Of a DNA stretch of 64,000 nt, positions 1-8,067 are shown piece after piece. Origin of the DNA: Rhizobium aethiopicum (GTDB lineage Bacteria; Pseudomonadota; Alphaproteobacteria; Rhizobiales; Rhizobiaceae); contig NZ_FMAJ01000007.1 in assembly GCF_900094625.1 (NCBI RefSeq), forward strand, positions 1-64,000, read 5' to 3'. How positions within the stretch are numbered: the stretch's first letter is position 1; each line of letters opens with the position of its first letter. The notes beneath the pieces were generated by a model. It did no database searches and was not told the DNA's origin. It saw nothing but the letters and a program-made list of their open reading frames with translations. The translations under genes and the position numbers were made by a program.

Positions 1-313
1 CGAGAACTTCACACCTGTCTTCCAGGAAACTAAGCCGAAACTCAATCTCCGAAAACCAGTGTAACTTCTCTTGATAAACGTGACCGCCAAAGTCTCTTTC
101 AAAGGATCCAATCTCTCAGATCCCGCAAGCTCCGCCGCCCACGTTTCTCTTTCTTCCAATCTTCAATTGTCAAATAACCGACGACACATGCCGTCACCAA
201 AACCCGCTCCAAACCTAAGCCCGAAGCAACAAACCAGCAATCCGCCAATCCGCTTGAGTTTCTTAAGAGCGAGAGACTTCGTCGCCAGCAGCGCCGCCGC
301 CCTCGTTCAGTGA
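1..313 (-). other. rRNA operon leader (5' part of pre-16S transcript)
   Basis: Read on the minus strand, this stretch matches my memory of the leader that precedes 16S rRNA in rhizobia, including the blocks ACAATTGAAGATTGG, AGAGAAACGTGGGCGGC and CGGGATCTGAGAG, and it starts just downstream of a strong promoter. A boxA-like GCTCTTAAGA lies at 261-270. The 16S gene itself would begin left of position 1 and is not in the window. The 80-codon frame at 71-313 on the plus strand has no ribosome binding site and unlikely composition, so I do not call it. Confidence 0.72.
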
Positions 314-319
314 GTGGGC

Positions 320-348
320 TTATAATCCCACCCCCTTTTCCAAGTCAA
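320..348 (-). promoter_or_regulatory. rrn-type sigma70 promoter
   Basis: On the minus strand a -35 TTGACT (343-348) and a -10 TTATAA (320-325) are separated by exactly 17 bases. A GC-rich discriminator follows, and an A/T-rich stretch (about 352-382) that could act as an UP element lies upstream. The arrangement fits a strong rRNA promoter reading left into the leader; transcription would start near 313. Confidence 0.7.
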
Positions 349-617
349 CACACCAAACAAAAGTTTTTTGACATTTTTGTAACGCGTTGATTCAGCTGCT
401 ATTTTCTTCGCGTTCCTTATCCACAGGCGGCGTTTTCGTGACAATTTTTCGAAAATTCCTTTATCAGTCGGTCAAAAATTTATCGAAATCCCGCTCGCAA
501 CTGGGAAAAGATCACGAGAAAACAGCGCCATGAGCGAATTCATGGTTGACGGATAATTAAAACATCGCTCGTTCGGCGGGTTTTAAATTTCCGTCACAAA
601 TCAGCAGCTGCAGTTTC
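349..617. other. Intergenic region between rrn promoter and DUF883 gene
   Basis: I see no gene here. The stretch is A/T-rich near the rrn promoter and contains one perfect DnaA-box-like TTATCCACA at 417-425. A single box beside an rRNA promoter does not make an origin. Confidence 0.5.
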
Positions 618-642
618 GGAACCTATCACCGTCTGAGGTGTT
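618..642 (+). promoter_or_regulatory. Candidate EcfG/RpoE2-type general stress promoter
   Basis: GGAAC (618-622), then 18 bases, then TT (641-642) matches the GGAAC-N18-TT pattern known for the alphaproteobacterial general stress sigma factor (RpoE2/EcfG). The -10 part reads TGTT rather than the more usual CGTT. It lies 30 bases before the start codon of the DUF883 gene. The assignment is by pattern only. Confidence 0.5.
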
Positions 643-671
643 GTCCCTCCCATTGAAGGAAGGAGACCGAC

Positions 672-1010
672 ATGGCTGCCAACACCGATGATATCAGAGC
701 ATCCGTCAGCAAGGACATCGCTGCACTCCAGCAGGAAGTCTCTCGCCTGCAGAAGATGATTTCCGCCCAGGGCGCCGAGGCCTATTACGAAGTACGCGGC
801 CGCGCCGGCAAGGTTTACGATGAAGCCCTGCCTCGCGCCAAGAATGCGGTGGCTCAAATCCGGGCCGAGGGAGCAGCGGCAGCCGGCGCCGCCCGCGAGC
901 ACGCCGCCGCAACGACCACTGCACTGGTGCTTGCCGGGGCCATTGGCTTCCTTTTTGGCTATCTGCTTTCCGGCAGTTCGCAGCCCCAGCCTCGCCATTG
1001 GTGGCGCTGA
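672..1010 (+). CDS. DUF883 family (ElaB/YqjD-like) membrane-anchored protein
   Basis: This 112-residue protein has a long, charged and probably helical N-terminal part (about residues 5-80), then a glycine-containing transmembrane segment (about 87-105, with AIGFLFGYLLSG) and a short tail ending in arginine. That is the plan of the ElaB/YqjD/DUF883 family, which in enteric bacteria are inner-membrane, stationary-phase, ribosome-associated proteins. The start is supported by GGAAGGAG nine bases upstream. A general-stress-type promoter directly upstream agrees with the growth-phase behaviour of the family. The molecular role in rhizobia is not known to me. Confidence 0.75.
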   Translation: MAANTDDIRASVSKDIAALQQEVSRLQKMISAQGAEAYYEVRGRAGKVYDEALPRAKNAVAQIRAEGAAAAGAAREHAAATTTALVLAGAIGFLFGYLLSGSSQPQPRHWWR

Positions 1011-1038
1011 GCGCTCAGTCCCCAAAAGAGCCGGCATT

Positions 1039-1076
1039 TTACGCACCCGCCGATCCGTTTTTGGCAGGGTGCGTAA
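1039..1076. repeat. Inverted repeat (possible transcript-end hairpin)
   Basis: ACGCACCC (1041-1048) and GGGTGCGT (1067-1074) are exact reverse complements and are extended by T/A pairs. The hairpin follows the DUF883 gene but lacks a clear T-run, so it is at best a weak terminator or an RNA-stabilising stem. Confidence 0.4.
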
Positions 1077-1146
1077 ATGCTTATGTCTCAGAAAAACCAA
1101 TTTTTAATGCAAGGGATGGAACATAAAAACGAAAGGGAGGACGACA

Positions 1147-1353
1147 ATGGAAAACAAGAGGGCCAATTGCATCATTGAAGTCAGCGTCGACGGCGTCAAC
1201 GGCCGTTACGCGGTCGGCATCATGAATATGCGTCAGGCGCTCGAGCTGCCGGAAATGCCTAGCCTGTCCTATACCCATCCCGACCCAGTGAAAGCCGCTG
1301 CCGGCATCGTCGTCAGCCGCAAGGAGCTCGCCGGCTTCATGGCCTGCCGCTGA
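1147..1353 (+). CDS. Small hypothetical protein (68 aa)
   Basis: I do not recognise a named family. The protein is soluble-looking with no signal peptide or membrane segment. The start is well supported by GGGAGG about eight bases upstream, and codon use is like that of neighbouring genes. It starts 136 bases after the DUF883 gene and lies beyond an inverted repeat, so it probably has its own transcript. Confidence 0.6.
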   Translation: MENKRANCIIEVSVDGVNGRYAVGIMNMRQALELPEMPSLSYTHPDPVKAAAGIVVSRKELAGFMACR

Positions 1354-1508
1354 GGCGGCGCGACCTGTTTTTCGCCCAGACGGCGCTTTATTCGAAGCGC
1401 TGACGTCCCTTCGCCGCCCCATCATCCCTGCCGTTTTTAAGTTGTCATGCTGGCATCATCGTACCGTTCATGCCAAGAAGCGGCATCGACGCAGGACAGG
1501 AATGGCAG

Positions 1509-2312
1509 ATGAGGGACCGGCGCCCATCGCATAAGACGCGCGAGCGGTTAAAATCTGTCGCCGAAGCGGCAGGCAAGCGGGTCACTCTTCCGCGCGCTCT
1601 TTCCAAGCTCGGCTATTGCTCCCGCACCCAAGCCGAACGGCTGATTGCCGAAAGCCGCGTCGCCGTCGACGGCCGCACCGTCAGCGATGCTTCCGCATGG
1701 GTCGATCTTTCGACGGCGAGGATCAGTGTCGACGGACTGGTCATCGCCGCCGAGACCAAAATCTATCTGATGCTCAACAAGCCGCGCGGGCTCGTCACCA
1801 CCCGCCATGATCCCGAAGGCAGGCCGACGGTATTTGATTGCCTCAAGGATTTCGACATCCCGCACCTTTCTCCGGTCGGCCGGCTCGACAAGGCCAGCGA
1901 AGGCCTGCTGCTTTTCACCAATGACACCGAATTCGCCCAGATCCTGCTCGATCCGATCACCCATGTGACCAAAACCTATCATGTCCAGATCGACCGGCTC
2001 ATGGACGACGAGGAAATCGCCGTTATGACATCCGGCATCCGACATGACGGCGAGTTGCTGACGGCAATAGCCGCGCGACGCCTGCGCCAGGGCGACAGGA
2101 ACTCATGGATCGAGGTCGAGCTCGATGAGGGCCGCAATCGCCAGATCCGTCGCATGCTGGAGGCCCTCGGCGCCGAATGCCTGCGCCTCGTGCGGGTCGC
2201 CATCGGCGGGCTCCAACTCGGCGAACTCCCAAAAGGCGCCGTCCGTGCGTTGACTGAGGCAGAATTGCAGGCGCTGCGCCGGAGAGCCGGCATGGAAAGG
2301 GCGAGACGTTGA
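1509..2312 (+). CDS. RsuA/RluB-family rRNA pseudouridine synthase
   Basis: The 267-residue protein has an N-terminal S4 RNA-binding domain (about residues 24-85) and a pseudouridine synthase domain. The family signature GRLDKASEGLLLFTND (124-139) carries the expected catalytic aspartate near 127. Members isomerise a specific uridine in rRNA; the target (RsuA-, RluB-, RluE- or RluF-like) cannot be fixed from sequence alone. An in-frame ATG exists at 1470, but AGGACAGGA lies just before the ATG at 1509, which I prefer. The stop overlaps the next start by TTGA. Confidence 0.85.
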   Translation: MRDRRPSHKTRERLKSVAEAAGKRVTLPRALSKLGYCSRTQAERLIAESRVAVDGRTVSDASAWVDLSTARISVDGLVIAAETKIYLMLNKPRGLVTTRHDPEGRPTVFDCLKDFDIPHLSPVGRLDKASEGLLLFTNDTEFAQILLDPITHVTKTYHVQIDRLMDDEEIAVMTSGIRHDGELLTAIAARRLRQGDRNSWIEVELDEGRNRQIRRMLEALGAECLRLVRVAIGGLQLGELPKGAVRALTEAELQALRRRAGMERARR

Positions 2313-3022
2313 CCGATATCACGGAGATGGCGCCGCACGACTTCTGGCAGGAGATCCACCCGCCCGGTGCCTTTCCCGACGCTCAGGAGTTCACCTCCTG
2401 CTACGTCGCCGCGTTAAATGACGGCCGCCAGCTTCGCCTGCCGATACGCGTATTGGCGGATGGCGAACATGCCCTCGCCTCGCTTATTGTCAACCAGGCG
2501 AGTTTCGCCGTACTCGACGCGCTTGCCGAAAGTCTCGCCGAAAAGATCCGGCCCGTGCGCGTCGATGTCGTCGCCGGCCTGCCGACGCTCGGCCTGACCC
2601 TTGCCGCCGCCGTTGCGCAGAAGCTCGGCCACCGCCGTTACATCCCGCTCGGCACCTCCCGCAAGTTCTGGTATCGCGAGGACCTCTCCGTTACCCTGTC
2701 CTCGATCACCACGCCGACACAGGACAAGCGCCTCTATATCGATCCGCGCATGCTGCCGCTGCTGACCGGGCGGCGTGTCGCCCTGATTGACGACGTCATT
2801 TCCAGCGGCGCATCGATCGTCTCGGCTCTTAACCTGCTGACTGCCTGCGGCGTCGAGCCGGCCGTCATCGGCGCGGCCATGCTGCAATCGGAGCGCTGGC
2901 GCGAAAGCATCGCAGCCGCCGGACCGCAATGGATCGCGCGCATCGTCGGTGTTTTCGAAACGCCCGTGCTGGAGCGAAATGCAGCGGGCGGCTGGCAGGC
3001 TCCCGTCCGACCGAAGACATGA
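2309..3022 (+). CDS. Phosphoribosyltransferase family protein
   Basis: The protein has 237 residues. The PRPP-binding motif of type I phosphoribosyltransferases is clear: VALIDDVISSGAS (157-169), with the acidic pair at 161-162. A preceding beta strand, VDVVAGLPTLGL, resembles adenine/xanthine phosphoribosyltransferases. The natural substrate is unknown. The TTG start overlaps the pseudouridine synthase stop and has GGAAAGG nine bases upstream, suggesting translational coupling. An ATG at 2327 is the alternative, but its spacing from any ribosome binding site is poor. Confidence 0.78.
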   Translation: MTDITEMAPHDFWQEIHPPGAFPDAQEFTSCYVAALNDGRQLRLPIRVLADGEHALASLIVNQASFAVLDALAESLAEKIRPVRVDVVAGLPTLGLTLAAAVAQKLGHRRYIPLGTSRKFWYREDLSVTLSSITTPTQDKRLYIDPRMLPLLTGRRVALIDDVISSGASIVSALNLLTACGVEPAVIGAAMLQSERWRESIAAAGPQWIARIVGVFETPVLERNAAGGWQAPVRPKT

Positions 3023-3163
3023 GGATTGTTCAGTCTTTGCCGGCTGACGCCTCTGTACAGCAGATGAGGAACGACTACAGTCCGCCCATGGCCTGTTCCC
3101 CGGAAACATACAGCGGTTCCGGTACGGCGACATGCCTACATCGATGAAACACTGGATCCGCCC

Positions 3164-4906
3164 ATGTCATTCGAGCAAGCATCCCTGCTGATCCTTCTGC
3201 TGGCGATGCTCGTTCTCTTCTCTCTCGAACGCATACGCATCGAAGTAATTGCGATTGCCGGCCTGCTCGCCGGCTATGCGCTCGGACTTTATCCAGCCGA
3301 TCAAATCTTTGCGGGCTTCGCCAGTCCCGTCGTCATCACCGTCATCGAAGTCCTGCTGATCGTCCAGGTCCTGGCACGCGCCAGGCTCTTCGACAACCTC
3401 GCCGCGCGTGTCGCGGCCGCAAGACCGTCGAACTTCAAGGTCATATCGGCGGCTTCCTCGCTTGCCGGCTTTCTTTCCATCTTCATGAACAATATCGGCG
3501 CATTTGCGATCACGCTGCCGGTGGCGCTGCGGCTCGGCGTGGCGCTCTCAATCCCCCGCCGTCAGCTCGTCATGCCCGTCTCGTTTGCCGCCCTGCTCGG
3601 CGGCCTCGTCTCGCTGATCGGAACGCCGGCCAACCTGCTTGTCAGCGATGCGCTTGCCAAGGCGTCCGGTGCGGGCTTTCGTTTCTTTGATTTTAGCTAT
3701 GTCGGGCTGCCGGTCGCAATCCTTGGCATCCTGCTCATCGCCATTCGAGTCCGACACCTGTTTCCGGAACCTGACGCAGTCCCGGCACCGCCAGCCCAGG
3801 GCACACGCCGCATCGTCGTCGAACGTCGCGTCCCGGATGCTTCGCCACTGATCGGCACACGCCTATCCGAGTGCCTGACCCGCTTTGGCATTAAGCCGCA
3901 CGCGCTGATCCGTGGCGGCAATTTCGTCTTTGGCCCGCTCGACCAATCGTTGATCAATGCTGGCGACGTGCTGCTTGCCGAAGGCCCCGATGGCGTCTTT
4001 GCCGGCCTCGCCGCCACGCAGGCCCTGATGGCCGATGGCCATCTGGATGGTCTGCCGCCAGATTTTACCCGGGTCGAAACCGTCGTAATGCCCGAAAGCA
4101 CGCTGGTAGGCTCGCGCGTCCGCTCGCTCGAAGTCTTTCACCACCGCGGCATCGCAGTCAGTGCTCTTTCCATGCGTACCCCGCGCATCGAAGGCCGTTT
4201 CCTCGATCTGCAGCTGTCGATCGGCGATATATTGACGCTGGAGGGGCCACGTACGGCGATTGCCGAAGCGCTGGAGGAAAGCGAGTGCCTGCCGCTTGCT
4301 CCGACAGGCCCAGCCGAACCGGCCCCCCTCTCCTGGCGGCCCTTCGCGCTGTTTGCCTGCGGCGTCGCTGCGTCGGCGGCTGGCCTCCCGCCGGAGGTCG
4401 CCTTTGCCGGTGTCGTGCTCGTCCTCGCCCTGCTCAATCATCTCAACATCCGCCAGGCGCTGGCCGACCTCAACTGGCCTATCATCATCATGCTCGCGGC
4501 GATGATTCCGATCGGTCAGGCGGTGGCAGGCACCGGCGCGGCCGAAGCAATCGCTGGCTGGCTGAGCCTCGTCGTACCGATTGGCCATCCGCTTGCCGGC
4601 ATTGCACTCATCCTCTTCCTCGCGATGACGCTGACGCCGTTCGTCAACAACGCGACGGTCGCCATCGTGCTGGCTCCGATCGCACTCGAATTTGCAAGGA
4701 TCGGGCGGCACGCACCGGACGCCTATCTGATCGCAGTAGCCGTCGGCGCCTCGCTCGATTTTCTGACGCCCTTCGGCCATCACAACAATACGCTGGCAAT
4801 GGGCATCGGCGGCTACCGCTTCAGCGACTTCCTGCGCGCCGGCTGGCCGCTTGTCGTCGCAAGTTACGGCCTCGCTCTGTTTCTGCTGGCCCTGTTCTGG
4901 TTGTGA
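3164..4906 (+). CDS. SLC13/DASS-type permease with two RCK_C domains
   Basis: This 580-residue membrane protein has hydrophobic segments at both ends and a soluble middle section. The two halves carry the [11 protein letters not shown] and [15 protein letters not shown] sequences typical of divalent anion/sodium symporters. The middle (about residues 210-385) has two repeats resembling TrkA-C (RCK_C) ligand-sensing domains, for example GTRLSECL and [11 protein letters not shown]. The family moves sulfate, dicarboxylates or similar anions across the inner membrane; the substrate cannot be told here. It is probably a single-gene unit. Confidence 0.82.
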   Translation: MSFEQASLLILLLAMLVLFSLERIRIEVIAIAGLLAGYALGLYPADQIFAGFASPVVITVIEVLLIVQVLARARLFDNLAARVAAARPSNFKVISAASSLAGFLSIFMNNIGAFAITLPVALRLGVALSIPRRQLVMPVSFAALLGGLVSLIGTPANLLVSDALAKASGAGFRFFDFSYVGLPVAILGILLIAIRVRHLFPEPDAVPAPPAQGTRRIVVERRVPDASPLIGTRLSECLTRFGIKPHALIRGGNFVFGPLDQSLINAGDVLLAEGPDGVFAGLAATQALMADGHLDGLPPDFTRVETVVMPESTLVGSRVRSLEVFHHRGIAVSALSMRTPRIEGRFLDLQLSIGDILTLEGPRTAIAEALEESECLPLAPTGPAEPAPLSWRPFALFACGVAASAAGLPPEVAFAGVVLVLALLNHLNIRQALADLNWPIIIMLAAMIPIGQAVAGTGAAEAIAGWLSLVVPIGHPLAGIALILFLAMTLTPFVNNATVAIVLAPIALEFARIGRHAPDAYLIAVAVGASLDFLTPFGHHNNTLAMGIGGYRFSDFLRAGWPLVVASYGLALFLLALFWL

Positions 4907-4991
4907 TGCGATACTTCGGCTCGGCTTGACTTCGCCGGTAATGAAACTAGAGCAGGAAGCCTTCAGCCAATCACAAGGACAGTCGAGCGCC

Positions 4992-5936
4992 GTGCGAATC
5001 CTCTCCGAAGCCCATTTCCCGAAACTGCCGAACTATTATCGCGGCAAGGTGCGCGAAAACTACGACCTTCCGGACGGACGCCGCATCATCATCAGCACTG
5101 ATCGACTGAGCGCTTTTGACCGCATTCTCACTTGCATTCCGTACAAGGGCCAGGTGCTGACGCAGACGGCGCGCTACTGGTTCGAGGCGACGAAGGACAT
5201 TTGCCCGAACCACGTGCTCGACTATCCCGATCCGAATGTGGTGATCGGCAAGCGGCTCGACATCCTGCCTGTCGAGATCGTCGTGCGCGGTTATCTCGCC
5301 GGCACCACCGGCACCTCGATTCTGACGCTCTATAAGAAGGGTGAGCGCGAGATGTACGGCATGCGTCTGCCGAACGGCATGCGCGACAATCAGATCCTGC
5401 CGGAACCCGTGATCACCCCGACCAGCAAGGAATTCGACGGCGGCCATGACGAGCCGCTGACGCCTGCCGAAATCGTCACGCGCGGCCTTCTGACAAGCCA
5501 GCAGTGGGAAATCTTGTCGGCATACGCGCTCGCTCTCTTCGCTCGCGGGCAGGAGATGGCGGCCAAACGTGGCCTGATCCTCGTCGACACCAAATATGAA
5601 TTCGGCACCGACAATGACGGCAACATCATTCTCGCCGACGAGATTCATACGCCCGACAGCAGCCGCTACTGGCTGGCCGAAAGCTATCCGTCAAGCTTTG
5701 CCGCCGGAAAGCGGCCGGAAAGTTTCGACAAGGATTTCGTCCGGGCCTGGGTGGCGGAGCGATGCGACCCCTATAAGGACGAAATCCCCGAAATTCCCGT
5801 CGAACTGATCGAGCAGACCTCGGCCGTCTACATCAGGGCCTACGAAGCGATCACAGGCGAACGCTTCGTTCCCGACGACAGCGGCGAGACGCCGCTTGCC
5901 CGTGTCCGCAGCAACCTCGCTCCTTACTTCCCTTGA
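4992..5936 (+). CDS. purC: Phosphoribosylaminoimidazole-succinocarboxamide synthase (SAICAR synthase)
   Basis: This enzyme joins CAIR and aspartate using ATP in de novo purine synthesis. The protein begins with the nucleotide-binding region [11 protein letters not shown] and contains [24 protein letters not shown] and the signature [12 protein letters not shown]. At about 314 residues it is longer than the roughly 240-residue bacterial type and closer to the yeast ADE1 length, so it may be a second purC paralogue. I chose the GTG at 4992 because the conserved N-terminus begins directly after it; an in-frame ATG lies at 4941 and the frame is open to 4851. Separation from the upstream permease is short. 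Confidence 0.85.
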   Translation: MRILSEAHFPKLPNYYRGKVRENYDLPDGRRIIISTDRLSAFDRILTCIPYKGQVLTQTARYWFEATKDICPNHVLDYPDPNVVIGKRLDILPVEIVVRGYLAGTTGTSILTLYKKGEREMYGMRLPNGMRDNQILPEPVITPTSKEFDGGHDEPLTPAEIVTRGLLTSQQWEILSAYALALFARGQEMAAKRGLILVDTKYEFGTDNDGNIILADEIHTPDSSRYWLAESYPSSFAAGKRPESFDKDFVRAWVAERCDPYKDEIPEIPVELIEQTSAVYIRAYEAITGERFVPDDSGETPLARVRSNLAPYFP

Positions 5937-6045
5937 AAAGACGACATACGAAAGCCGCCGGGCCCGTTATCGGCTTGGCAGTTTTCGCTCAATAGCGCTA
6001 GCATTCGCAAAAAGGGAATACCGGGCGCCGCCCGGCGAGGGATAG

Positions 6046-6648
6046 ATGGCAAGAAGGCCGAGGCGCAAGGCCGAGGAAACGCGGGAGGATATCCTCTCTA
6101 TGGCGGAGATGCTGTTTCGCCAGCGCGGCTTCGTCGCGGTGTCGATCGCCGACATCGCCGGCGCGCTCAATATGTCTCCCGCCAACGTCTTCAAGCATTT
6201 CCGTTCCAAGGTAGCGCTGGTCGATGCAATCGCCGGACGCCATCTCGACAATGCCACCGATCGCTTCGCCGCCTTCGACGAGAAGCTGCCCCCGAAAGAG
6301 CAGTTGCTCCGCTTCGTCCTGCGCCTGCTGGAAAGCCATCTGCAGGACATCCAGACAAACCCCTACATTTTCGAAATGGTGCTTTCGACGATCGAGGCAA
6401 AGCTCGAGGCCGGCAAGCGCTATCGCGCCCGGATCGAGGAGAAACTTGGCGAGATTATCCGCGAGGGCATGACGGAAGGGCGTTATCATTGTCACAATTC
6501 CGAAAGTGCAGCACGCACCGTCGCAGACGTTTTGGCCTGCGTACTGCACCCGATCCTGATTGCACGCGAGGATAAGGAAACGCTGGTGCACCGCGCGGAA
6601 GATATCGTCTGCTTCGTCGATGCCGCACTGCAAAAAAGCGCTTGCTAA
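6046..6648 (+). CDS. TetR/AcrR family repressor of the downstream efflux operon
   Basis: The 200-residue protein has an N-terminal helix-turn-helix (about residues 12-55, with VSIADIAGALNMSPANVFKHF) and a variable ligand-binding C-terminal half. It lies directly upstream of, and co-oriented with, an RND pump operon, as AcrR- and AmeR-like repressors often do. The likely function is ligand-relieved repression of the pump and possibly of itself. An inverted repeat directly after the gene is a candidate binding site. Confidence 0.85.
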   Translation: MARRPRRKAEETREDILSMAEMLFRQRGFVAVSIADIAGALNMSPANVFKHFRSKVALVDAIAGRHLDNATDRFAAFDEKLPPKEQLLRFVLRLLESHLQDIQTNPYIFEMVLSTIEAKLEAGKRYRARIEEKLGEIIREGMTEGRYHCHNSESAARTVADVLACVLHPILIAREDKETLVHRAEDIVCFVDAALQKSAC

Positions 6649-6673
6649 GTGACGATCGGTAACATACGTCACT
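6648..6673. promoter_or_regulatory. Candidate TetR operator (inverted repeat)
   Basis: AGTGACG (6648-6654) and CGTCACT (6667-6673) form a perfect inverted repeat with a 12-base centre. The repeat overlaps the regulator's stop codon and lies 134 bases before the adaptor start. Arm length and total span (26 bp) suit a TetR-family dimer. Binding is inferred from position. Confidence 0.4.
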
Positions 6674-6806
6674 TCGTAAAGCTTTTGTTAGACTCGGATT
6701 AAGGCATTCGAAGCCGCACCAATCCTGATGCTTGTATAAGCCTGCGCTCAGCTCGGCCGAGCCCGTGGATCGAACGGCGATTGCCACCCGCATGAGGGAA
6801 TTCAGA

Positions 6807-8018
6807 ATGATTCGGCGTGCCGTCCTCATCTCCTCGGCCCTGTTGGCCGGCGCATTGCTTGGCGCCTGCAGCGACAATGCCAGCAAGCCCGCGGGCAATG
6901 CCGGCGCGGGCGCCGCACAGCAGGCGACCCCCGTCGGCGTGGTCGCGCTGACGAAGGCAAGTTTCCCAATCACGACGATCCTTCCCGGCCGCGCCGAAGC
7001 CTACCAGACGGCCGATATCAGGCCGCAGGTAAGCGGCATCATCCGCGAGATCGCCTTTAAGGAAGGCGGCGAGATCAAGAAGGGCGATCTTCTCTATCAG
7101 ATCGAGGATGCGCCCTACATCGCCGCCGTCGAGCAGGCCAAGGCAGCGATCTCCAAGGCCGAGGCGAGCGTGCCAAGCGCTGAAAGCAATCTCGAACGCT
7201 ATCAGCGACTCGTCGGCAGCGGCGCCACACAGATCGAATACGAGACAGCCAGGACGACGCTTCTCCAGGCGAAGGCCGAGGTCGAGTCGGCAAAGGCAGC
7301 CCTTTCCGCCGCACAGATCGACCTCGACCATACGAAGATCGTCGCGCCCTTCGACGGCGTCATCGACCAGACCGCCTACAATACCGGCAACGTCGTCTCG
7401 GCCAACCAGACGACGGCGCTGACGACGATCCGCCAGCTCGATCCGATTTATATCTCGCTGACGGAATCGAGCACCAACCTGCTGAGGCTGCGCGATGCGA
7501 TGGCCGCCGGCGATATCAGGGGCGCAGAGAACGTCGCCTTCCACCTGATCCTCGAAGACGGCAAGGAATATAACCAGCAGGGCAAGCTCGACATGTCGAA
7601 GCAGGTGGTCAGCGAGACCACAGGCACGTTCATCATCCGTGTGCTCTTTCCCAATCCCGACCGCATCCTCCTGCCCGGCATGTATGTCCGCGCCACAGTC
7701 GAGCTCGGCGCCGAAACCGGTTATGCGCTGCCGCAGCTGGCAACGAGCCGTGACGCCAACGGCCGCCTGACGGCGCAGTTCGTTTCCACCGACGGCAAAG
7801 TCGAAACGCGCGCCTTCGAGAACAGCTCGCCCTCCAACAATTCCTGGCTGGTGACCGAAGGCATCAAGGACGGCGATCAGCTGATCGTCACCGGCCTGCA
7901 GTCGGTAACCGCAGGCATGCCGGTGAAGCCGGTCCCGATGAAGGTCAACGACAACGGCGTGGTCGTGCCTGCCGAGCAGCGCGCGGCCGGTGACGCTGAG
8001 AAGCCCGCAGCGAAATAA
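6807..8018 (+). CDS. RND efflux periplasmic adaptor (HlyD/AcrA family lipoprotein)
   Basis: The 403-residue membrane fusion protein bridges the inner-membrane pump and the outer-membrane channel. The start at 6807 is chosen because it has GAGGGAA six bases upstream and gives a lipoprotein signal peptide ending LLGAC, with Cys21 as the lipidation site. Barrel-sandwich and alpha-hairpin regions follow (GRAEAYQTADIRPQVSG, then KAEASVPSAESNLERYQRL), then KIVAPFDGVID. It resembles AcrA, MexA and the AmeA protein of Agrobacterium. It is the first gene of a pump operon. Confidence 0.9.
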   Translation: MIRRAVLISSALLAGALLGACSDNASKPAGNAGAGAAQQATPVGVVALTKASFPITTILPGRAEAYQTADIRPQVSGIIREIAFKEGGEIKKGDLLYQIEDAPYIAAVEQAKAAISKAEASVPSAESNLERYQRLVGSGATQIEYETARTTLLQAKAEVESAKAALSAAQIDLDHTKIVAPFDGVIDQTAYNTGNVVSANQTTALTTIRQLDPIYISLTESSTNLLRLRDAMAAGDIRGAENVAFHLILEDGKEYNQQGKLDMSKQVVSETTGTFIIRVLFPNPDRILLPGMYVRATVELGAETGYALPQLATSRDANGRLTAQFVSTDGKVETRAFENSSPSNNSWLVTEGIKDGDQLIVTGLQSVTAGMPVKPVPMKVNDNGVVVPAEQRAAGDAEKPAAK

Positions 8019-8067
8019 ATCGCTTCGAGCCCGCATCGTCACTGTCTCAGCCGTACAGGAACAACCG

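Noticed and set aside
71..313. 80-codon plus-strand frame
   Set aside because: It lies over the rrn leader, lacks a ribosome binding site and shows no protein-like pattern.
417..425. Perfect DnaA box TTATCCACA as a sign of a replication origin
   Set aside because: Only one box, with no cluster, no dnaA/hemE/parAB neighbourhood; chance or a minor regulatory site is more likely.
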